A DNA stretch of 20,112 nucleotides from a virus: the IMG/VR virus record IMGVR_UViG_3300021957_000420, positions 1 through 20,112 of that record; one strand, given 5' to 3'. Positions 15,602 to 20,112 of the stretch are shown here, piece after piece. Position numbers and translations under genes: made by a program. Under the pieces are notes generated by a model. That model saw nothing but the letters and a program-made list of their open reading frames with translations. It was not told the DNA's origin and ran no database searches. Within the stretch, counting starts at the first letter, position 1; every line of letters begins with the position of its first letter.

Positions 15602-15856
15602 ATGGCTACACCGCGTAAAGGCAAAGCTAAAGTTAAAGTCACTAAATCTGGCAGAAAAATTAGTTACGGCCAAGCTGGTAAAGCTAAAGATGGCGGGCCA
15701 AGAGTAAGGCCAGGGACATCAAAAGGCGACGCATATTGTGCAAGGTCTGCGGGGCAAATGAAAAAATCACCAAAAGCAGCTAAAGACCCAAACAGCCCAT
15801 TAAGGCTATCTCGCAAGCGTTGGAAGTGTAGCGGTAAAAAATCTAAAAAGGCATAA
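15602..15856 (+). CDS. Small, very basic protein (DUF6321-like)
   Basis: This 84-residue protein is about one-third Lys/Arg. It contains KVTKSGRKISYGQAGKAKDG, RPGTSKGDAYCARS and SRKRWKCSGKKSKK. The pattern (SGRKxxYGQAGKAKDGG, RPGTxKGDAYCARS, LSRKxWxC) is a small family widespread in marine phages, which I recall as DUF6321. Two cysteines (about residues 46 and 74) sit in conserved-looking contexts. The charge suggests nucleic acid binding, either as a capsid-internal DNA condensing protein or a cement protein. GGGAG precedes the ATG by six bases, and the gene follows the capsid hairpin. The function is unknown. Confidence 0.75.
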   Translation: MATPRKGKAKVKVTKSGRKISYGQAGKAKDGGPRVRPGTSKGDAYCARSAGQMKKSPKAAKDPNSPLRLSRKRWKCSGKKSKKA

Positions 15857-15857
15857 A

Positions 15858-16160
15858 ATGAGCAATTTATCTAATAAAATATCCGAAAAGATTTATCGTG
15901 AAGGCGATCAAATTGTTATTAAGAAAACATTTGACGCTGACCAGGCGAAACGTGACGCGGCTTACGCCAGAGAAGTTACTGAAAATAGCTTTGGGTCGGA
16001 TTATAAGCATGTAGGCAATGTTGATATGGGTATGTTAGAAATTTGGCTAAAGCAAGCAGGGGTTAAATGGACTGATACTGAAGCCGTAAAAGAAGTAATT
16101 AAAAGCAAGCTTATGAGCAATGAATTTAGCGCTCTACGCGTATGGGATGGTAAATATTGA
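15858..16160 (+). CDS. Conserved-type small phage protein, head-operon neighbour
   Basis: This 100-residue protein begins one base after the previous stop. It has a charged N-terminal half (EGDQIVIKKTFDADQAKRDA) and a compact C-terminal half with KHVGNVDMGMLEIWLKQAGV, KWTDTEAVKEVIKSKLM and EFSALRVWDGKY. The combination HVGxxxMxxxEIWLKxAGV...D.EAVKxxxKxKLxxxxFxxLRVW is recognisable from small genes beside capsid genes in many phages. Its exact role is not known. An AAAAAGG element lies six bases upstream. It shares one base with the next ATG (TGATG). Confidence 0.7.
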   Translation: MSNLSNKISEKIYREGDQIVIKKTFDADQAKRDAAYAREVTENSFGSDYKHVGNVDMGMLEIWLKQAGVKWTDTEAVKEVIKSKLMSNEFSALRVWDGKY

Positions 16161-16384
16161 TGGAAATTACTGATTTATGGAGCAGTATTCTTACCTTTGC
16201 GTTGGCTTTTGTCGGGTTTGTTTTGCGTGGCTATGTAGTAGAGGTGCAACGCCTGCAAATATTATTAAACAGAACAAGAGAAGATTATGTGACTAAATTG
16301 GATTCTTCACATGTTATGGCGCAAATAATGGGCAAATTTGACAAAATTGAAGAAAAACTTGATAGGTTAGTTGAAAGAAAATGA
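16160..16384 (+). CDS. Membrane-anchored coiled-coil protein (small)
   Basis: The ATG at 16160 overlaps the preceding TGA by one base. It is preferred to the in-frame TTG one codon earlier. The 74-residue protein has one N-terminal membrane helix (about residues 7-26, SSILTFALAFVGFVLRGYVV). A charged helix (27-74) ends in a heptad-like IMGKFDKIEEKLDRLVERK coiled coil. There is no signal-peptidase site, so the helix is probably a permanent anchor. The shape is compatible with an inner-membrane spanin-like, holin-accessory or envelope-scaffold protein, but none is proven. It opens the export-rich block and overlaps the next gene by four bases. Confidence 0.7.
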   Translation: MEITDLWSSILTFALAFVGFVLRGYVVEVQRLQILLNRTREDYVTKLDSSHVMAQIMGKFDKIEEKLDRLVERK

Positions 16385-16944
16385 CACGTTTATTCATAAT
16401 AATGTCTTTTTTAATATTAGGGCTTGTTATAGGTAAATCTGCCTTTGCTGAAGACGATACAATAAAATCTGAAAGCACAGTGACGTCAAGTGGCTCAATG
16501 GACACTACAATCAATAGCCCGCCACCTTCTGCAATATCTCCACAAATTAGCAATAGTAATTCAGATTTATGTACTGTTGGTGTAGCTGGCGCCGTTCAAA
16601 CGCAAATACTTGGCATTTCTGCTGGTCGTACAGTACGTGACATGAACTGTGAAAAATTAAAAAACGCCAAAACCATGTACGATATGGGGATGAAAGTTGC
16701 GGCTGTATCTGTAATGTGCCAGGACGAAAGAGTTTTTGAAGCAATGCTCAACGCGGGGACGCCCTGCCCCAAAGATGGGTTGGTGGGCGATAAAGCTAGA
16801 ATTGCATGGGAAATGGAGTCTGTTAAAGATCAGATTGAGCGTGAGCAAAATAATCCGATGAGAAAGATTTTTAATGAAAATATTGAAACAAAAACAGGGC
16901 TTAGTGTTATTATTAGCACTTTGGCCTTCTTACTCTTTTTGTGA
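16381..16944 (+). CDS. Secreted cysteine-containing protein with C-terminal membrane segment
   Basis: This 187-residue protein has a classical Sec signal peptide (MTRLFIIMSFLILGLVIGKS, cleavage predicted after AFA at residue 23). A Ser/Thr/Pro-rich linker (25-60) follows. The central domain (62-145) has four cysteines at about 64, 90, 113 and 129 that could form two disulphides in the periplasm. A charged helix comes next, then a short hydrophobic C-terminus (about 173-187, LSVIISTLAFLLFL) that could anchor it in a membrane. I recall similar proteins next to curli-type genes in marine phages, but the function is unknown. The last 71 bases are shared with the next gene in another frame. Start coupling is by ATGA. 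Confidence 0.75.
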   Translation: MTRLFIIMSFLILGLVIGKSAFAEDDTIKSESTVTSSGSMDTTINSPPPSAISPQISNSNSDLCTVGVAGAVQTQILGISAGRTVRDMNCEKLKNAKTMYDMGMKVAAVSVMCQDERVFEAMLNAGTPCPKDGLVGDKARIAWEMESVKDQIEREQNNPMRKIFNENIETKTGLSVIISTLAFLLFL

Positions 16945-17746
16945 CCCATACACTTATGGCGTTACTGGCAATGCAGTTTCTAGCTCATTAAGTTGGGGTA
17001 TGCCTGACGTTTTACCATATATTCCTGGCATAGACATAAACGGATTAATTTACAGGTACACAGCTAAAAAAGAAACTGAAGCTGACATGAAAGTGCACAT
17101 TGGTAATAAAAATATATCCAATGATGGATATATTTTTAAACACACGGATGATTGGTCAGGCGTACCGGGGAATAAAATTGTTAAGTCTTTTTCATTTAAT
17201 AATATACCATCATCTAATTGGGGTACGGGCTCAATATCTGTTGAGGGCGATGGAAGCGTAGAAGACGCAGTTGTAATATATAGCTTTAGAATTGATGAAT
17301 GTTTTGATGAGCAGTCAAATCCGAATTGCCCTGGTTACGTGAAGCCAATACCAAAATTGCCAGAATATGAAATATATGTCGCTACGGATGATGAAGATGT
17401 GCTCAATGCAATAGATGTTGATCTTGAGTATGAGTACGACGATGAAGGCAACATAATAACAGAAGATGAAGAAAAAGAAAAGGAAACGCGGCTTGAAATG
17501 GGATTAATGGCATCTGAAAATGCATTGACCATGTTCAAAACGCAAGGGCAGGCTGAAATCATCAATACTATGAACATGCAAACAGATATTGCTATGTACT
17601 ATAATTCCACAATAAATGGTGGTATATACAATGATAAGGCTAAATTAGTTGACGGAAATATAAGTGACAATAAACGTGGTTTAAGGAATAATTTAGCACA
17701 ACAAATTTTGCATGAACAAATGGTTGATATGCAATATAAAAAGTGA
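16874..17746 (+). CDS. Secreted protein with acidic central region, unknown family
   Basis: This 290-residue protein begins inside the previous gene in the +1 frame. Residues 1-23 (KQKQGLVLLLALWPSYSFC) form a signal peptide. The site is not a canonical lipobox, so a lipoprotein is unlikely though not excluded by the cysteine. The N-terminal domain (24-140) has VSSSLSWGMPDVLPYIPGID, a YIFKHTDDWSGVPGNKIV segment and a GSVEDAVVIYSFRIDEC strand, and is probably beta-rich. Cys143 and Cys152 may pair. Residues 171-206 are highly acidic and precede a helical C-terminus. The layout resembles an extracellular or periplasmic adhesin-like protein of marine phages, without a named family. It ends just before the pilin-like gene. 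Confidence 0.75.
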   Translation: MKILKQKQGLVLLLALWPSYSFCDPYTYGVTGNAVSSSLSWGMPDVLPYIPGIDINGLIYRYTAKKETEADMKVHIGNKNISNDGYIFKHTDDWSGVPGNKIVKSFSFNNIPSSNWGTGSISVEGDGSVEDAVVIYSFRIDECFDEQSNPNCPGYVKPIPKLPEYEIYVATDDEDVLNAIDVDLEYEYDDEGNIITEDEEKEKETRLEMGLMASENALTMFKTQGQAEIINTMNMQTDIAMYYNSTINGGIYNDKAKLVDGNISDNKRGLRNNLAQQILHEQMVDMQYKK

Positions 17747-17754
17747 GGTTTAAA

Positions 17755-18243
17755 ATGAAATATTTTACAATAATACTTACATTATTTGCTCTGCCTGTAT
17801 CTGCAAATGTAGAGATAACAGGTAATGTAGCTGCCAAATGTATAATACAAACAACTAAATCTGGTGCATATGGAAACCCTATTGCCAGTAAACTTAGTAC
17901 AACACCTGCCGATGGTGGTGTATTACCTATAATTAGATATGATGTGTCTATTGCAGATTCATATACAGCCAATATAACCCATCCAACAGCGTTTAGCTCA
18001 TCGCCTTCACTATCTGATACAGTTGCATGGACAGGCAGTACAAGCGTTACTCAAACGTCTGTTTCTGGTATGTCAGCATATGAAGCGGCAAAAACTGTTG
18101 TTGGAAGTACAACAATATTTGATTTAACGCTAGCAGGGTCTACTTGGTTTAGCACTGCATCAAGTGCTACATATGGGTCTGCAAAGCCGTTTCCAGGTGG
18201 AACATACACGTCCGTTGTGCAGGCCAGTTGCATTGCGAAATAA
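17755..18243 (+). CDS. Secreted pilin-like / spore-coat-U-like subunit
   Basis: The ATG at 17755 is chosen over the upstream GTG at 17743 because TGAGG (17744-17748) sits six bases before it. The 162-residue protein has a signal peptide (MKYFTIILTLFALPVSA, cleavage after residue 17). The mature domain is beta-rich. It starts with NVEITGNVAAKCIIQTTKSG and ends with PFPGGTYTSVVQASCIAK. The two cysteines (29 and 159) bracket the domain and could form one disulphide. The terminal GGTYTSVVQASC strand resembles the last strand of spore coat U and fimbrial subunits (GTYxxxVxxxxxC), which are exported and assembled with a chaperone. The following gene looks like that chaperone. The family assignment is an inference from fold and motif style. 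Confidence 0.65.
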   Translation: MKYFTIILTLFALPVSANVEITGNVAAKCIIQTTKSGAYGNPIASKLSTTPADGGVLPIIRYDVSIADSYTANITHPTAFSSSPSLSDTVAWTGSTSVTQTSVSGMSAYEAAKTVVGSTTIFDLTLAGSTWFSTASSATYGSAKPFPGGTYTSVVQASCIAK

Positions 18244-18619
18244 CATAATCATATTTCTTTTACTCTGGGCAACAGCACTTTCAAGTCACGAAATGACGCC
18301 TGCTTACCCAGAAGTAAAACCTTCTCACGTATTAGATGTGGTGAAAGTTGAAATGTCTTTGTTTAATTCAAGAGAAGAAATCCAATATTATCAAGTAGAC
18401 TTATTTGATTTAAATTGGACAAATATACCTTTTTCTACAACCTACAGAATAATTAAAATTGCGTACAAAGAGAAAAAGGCATTTAATGTGTATATTAGGA
18501 AATCTGACATGGATGAAGCTGTATATTTGTGCACAACTTCAAAAGTTAGAAAATCAAACAAATCTAAAACACTTATTTCATCAAGAATATGTTCAAGATT
18601 AGATGGTGAGCCCGCATGA
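18233..18619 (+). CDS. Secreted PapD-like chaperone-domain protein (candidate)
   Basis: The frame has no ATG near the expected start; the only upstream ATG lies 69 bases earlier, well inside the pilin-like gene. A TTG at 18233, with AGG nine bases upstream, gives a clean signal peptide (MRNNIIIFLLLWATALSS), so TTG is the likely start. The 128-residue product has VVKVEMSLFNSREEIQYYQV followed by DLFDLNWTNIPF and a RIIKIAYKEKKAFNVYIRKS strand. This layout resembles the N-terminal Ig-like domain of periplasmic pilus chaperones (strand, then xLxN/YYxVxLFD). Cys100 and Cys120 may form a disulphide. Only one Ig-like domain fits, whereas usual chaperones have two. It overlaps the upstream gene by 11 bases and the downstream gene by four. 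The assignment is moderate and needs structural comparison. Confidence 0.6.
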   Translation: MRNNIIIFLLLWATALSSHEMTPAYPEVKPSHVLDVVKVEMSLFNSREEIQYYQVDLFDLNWTNIPFSTTYRIIKIAYKEKKAFNVYIRKSDMDEAVYLCTTSKVRKSNKSKTLISSRICSRLDGEPA

Positions 18620-19014
18620 GACTTGCGTTAATATTTTGCACTTTAGCAAGTACGGCAATAGCAGAAAATAGCTCTTTGTCACTTGCGCTGCCGAGCCCAC
18701 CAATGAACTACCAATCTGACAGCTTTTCTACAGGCAATATGAGGTGCAGTAATGCTGTTGGGGGCGGAGTAAACCTTGAATACGGCGTTACAGGCGTTTT
18801 ATCTGGATTAGATAAGAATATGAGGGGGAAAGATATAGGCATATATGCACGTATTGTAATACCTCTTGATAAGCCAAAAGCACGTATAAATTGTGACGAT
18901 TTATACCAAATAGAGCTAACGCAGCGTAAGTTGGAAATACAAAAATTACGTGACGAAATTGAAGCTTTAAAGAAAATGCAAAATGTTGATACAGCAATGG
19001 AATTTGAAAATTAA
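18616..19014 (+). CDS. Secreted protein with C-terminal helix, curli-neighbour type
   Basis: This 132-residue protein has a signal peptide (MRLALIFCTLASTAIA, cleavage after residue 16). The mature part includes LALPSPPMNYQSDSFSTG, NMRCSNAVGGGVNLEYGVTG and KDIGIYARIVIPLDKPKARI. These read as beta strands of a surface or outer-membrane-associated module, with cysteines 44 and 93 likely paired. Residues 95-121 form a charged helix suited to coiled-coil pairing. I recall similar proteins beside CsgG-type genes in marine phages, but no pore gene lies in this window. The start is coupled by ATGA, and the last base overlaps the next ATG. Confidence 0.65.
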   Translation: MRLALIFCTLASTAIAENSSLSLALPSPPMNYQSDSFSTGNMRCSNAVGGGVNLEYGVTGVLSGLDKNMRGKDIGIYARIVIPLDKPKARINCDDLYQIELTQRKLEIQKLRDEIEALKKMQNVDTAMEFEN

Positions 19015-19526
19015 TGGTTGATACGATTAAAATTGCAGATGATATTGATGGCCTGGCGGATCGCCAGATCAAGGCAGGGGGCATGAAACTTACAATGGGC
19101 TCTGTTATGGCTATATTTGCATTTTTATCCACAATAGTCGGCGGTCTGTACGGCGGATTTGTTCTATATCAAAAAATTGAAGCTGTAGCGGGGCTTGATT
19201 TAGACGAATATCAACAGAACATGAAAGTTATGGATGCAAAGATTGTTGGTATATCTGAAAAAGTTGAAGAAAGTGTAGAATACACCAGAGACATTAAAAA
19301 TGGCTTAAAAGATGATATATTACGCATAGAGCAACAAACTGATAGAATTGAAGATATGGTGCGTAAATCCGAAGACAAAGTAAGGTCTATGATAGACGCT
19401 GCCGAGGTGCGCTTTGAAAATCAAAGAGAACGTGTTAGAGTATCCCAAAGTGGGTCAATGAAAGAACTGGAAGATAAGCTAATGGACAAGTTGCAACGCG
19501 CACTGGATAACCCTTTAGCAGATTAG
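19014..19526 (+). CDS. Membrane-anchored long coiled-coil protein
   Basis: This 170-residue protein has one membrane helix (about residues 29-52, GSVMAIFAFLSTIVGGLYGG onward). A helical, charged tail of more than 100 residues (64-165) follows, with heptad-like spacing (DKVRSMIDAAEVRFENQRER, KELEDKLMDKLQRAL). The N-terminal 28 residues are hydrophilic and lack a signal peptide, so the helix is probably a stop-transfer or reverse anchor. A similar plan is seen at 16160-16384, so the export block has an anchored coiled coil near each end. Possible roles are a periplasm-spanning tether, a spanin-like protein or a scaffold. No family is recognised. It starts at the ATG overlapping the previous TAA. 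Confidence 0.7.
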   Translation: MVDTIKIADDIDGLADRQIKAGGMKLTMGSVMAIFAFLSTIVGGLYGGFVLYQKIEAVAGLDLDEYQQNMKVMDAKIVGISEKVEESVEYTRDIKNGLKDDILRIEQQTDRIEDMVRKSEDKVRSMIDAAEVRFENQRERVRVSQSGSMKELEDKLMDKLQRALDNPLAD

Positions 19527-19533
19527 GTGTATT

Positions 19534-19851
19534 ATGGATGAATTTAAAAAATTTGATGTGGATGGTAACGGCACGATTGATCGTGAAGAATGGGATAAGC
19601 TTGAACTTGAAGATAAAAAGCGAAGGCTAGACGACGAAGACGCGCAAAGGGACGCTCAAAGGAGAATGACCTGGTTTGCTTTAACAGGTATGCTTTTATA
19701 TCCATTTGCAGTTGTTTTAGCTGATTTATTCTCTTTAATCGAAGCCGCCAAGATATTAGGGTCAATGGCTTCTATTTATTTCGTGTCTGTTGCGGGCATT
19801 GTATCAGTATTTTTTGGAGCTAACGCATTAGCGAAAGGTAAAAAGGAATGA
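19534..19851 (+). CDS. EF-hand protein with two membrane helices
   Basis: This 105-residue protein opens with a perfect EF-hand loop at residues 8-19 (DVDGNGTIDREE). The ligand positions are D8, D10, N12, T14, D16 and E19, with Gly and Ile at the canonical spots. A charged helix (20-44) leads to two membrane helices (about 45-66 and 75-97) and a basic tail. Such small EF-hand membrane proteins occur in marine phages. Calcium binding is strongly predicted by the loop, but its role, such as gating, sensing or lysis timing, is not known. AGGTG lies just before the ATG, and the end overlaps the next start (ATGA). Confidence 0.8.
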   Translation: MDEFKKFDVDGNGTIDREEWDKLELEDKKRRLDDEDAQRDAQRRMTWFALTGMLLYPFAVVLADLFSLIEAAKILGSMASIYFVSVAGIVSVFFGANALAKGKKE

Positions 19852-20112
19852 TAGCAGGTTTAGGATTATTAGGAAAAGTCGCTGATTTAGCAGGGACAAT
19901 GATTGAAGGCAAAACTGCCGTTAAGCAAGCTGAAGCGCAAACTAAAATGAAGATTGCAACTGGCGAGCTTGATTGGGATTTAGCCGCAATGAAAGCTTCT
20001 GAAAATAGTTGGAAAGACGAATGGATAACACTTCTCTTTTCGATCCCGTTAATTTTAGCGTTTTGCGGTGATTGGGGCAATCAAATTGTTGAAGCAGGAT
20101 TTTTAGCGTTAT
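19848..20112 (+). CDS. Holin-like membrane protein (3'-truncated)
   Basis: The frame starts at ATG 19848, overlapping the preceding stop by four bases and preceded by AAAAGG. It stays open to the window end. The visible 88 residues begin with a short hydrophobic stretch (MIAGLGLLGKVADLAGTMIE) and then a charged helix (about 20-50). DLAAMKASENSWKDEWITLL leads into a membrane helix (LFSIPLILAFCG), and a second hydrophobic part begins at the edge. The SWKDEW(I/L)T-LLFSIPLILAF motif recurs in small phage membrane proteins near lysis genes, so holin is the best guess. The rest of the gene is outside the window. An endolysin just downstream would support the call. Confidence 0.65.
   Translation, partial: MIAGLGLLGKVADLAGTMIEGKTAVKQAEAQTKMKIATGELDWDLAAMKASENSWKDEWITLLFSIPLILAFCGDWGNQIVEAGFLAL

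Noticed and set aside
17743-17754. GTG start four codons upstream for the pilin-like gene.
   Set aside because: The Shine-Dalgarno TGAGG overlaps this GTG and is ideally spaced for the ATG at 17755, which also gives a better signal peptide.
16381-19014. Complete curli or chaperone-usher operon.
   Set aside because: No CsgG, CsgA repeats, CsgE/F, usher or two-domain chaperone is recognisable in the window; only partial resemblance can be supported.

Overview
This window is part of a tailed-phage genome, or a phage contig from a metagenome. It is AT-rich, entirely protein-coding on the + strand, and shows no tRNA, insertion sequence, CRISPR array, integrase or metabolic host gene. The structural proteins point to a marine podovirus-like phage. 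The set includes an SU10-type portal, major capsid protein and adaptor, a beta-rich tail hub protein, glycine/alanine- and glutamine-rich DNA-ejection proteins, and a modular tail fibre. The general look resembles phages of AT-rich marine bacteria such as SAR11, SAR116 or roseobacter relatives. That host guess rests on style and remembered similarity, not on a database search. Neither terminase nor replication genes lie in the window.

Layout. Positions 1-3054 hold the end of a head-tail adaptor gene, two beta-rich virion proteins, the tail fibre and a small tail-assembly-chaperone-like protein. Positions 3121-5326 hold a tail hub-like protein, a small structural protein and a GNAT-like protein. 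Positions 5326-11251 hold four long low-complexity proteins that look like the DNA-ejection (internal virion) set. Positions 11254-15546 hold portal, a small linker protein, scaffold and major capsid protein, followed by a strong hairpin at 15557-15582. Genes are nearly contiguous, with many 1-11 base overlaps. The only gaps over 50 bases are 1333-1440 (two hairpins and a possible 26-codon ORF), 3055-3120 (a sigma70-like promoter candidate) and 15547-15601 (the hairpin).

From 15602 onward the genes are small. After a very basic protein and a capsid-neighbour protein comes the most unusual part, 16160-20112. Here eight tightly overlapping genes encode almost nothing but exported or membrane proteins: a membrane-anchored coiled coil, five consecutive Sec signal-peptide proteins, a second membrane-anchored coiled coil, an EF-hand protein with two membrane helices, and the start of a holin-like membrane protein. 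Two of the secreted proteins look like a pilin- or spore-coat-U-like subunit followed by a PapD-like single-domain chaperone. I interpret the block as a late-expressed, phage-encoded cell-envelope system, either a surface fibre or an envelope-remodelling/lysis apparatus. It has no recognisable usher, CsgG pore or endolysin inside the window.

How it fits together: the + strand operon builds the capsid (portal, scaffold, capsid protein), the short tail with fibre and hub, and the ejection proteins. The distal block would act on the inner membrane, periplasm and outer surface late in infection.
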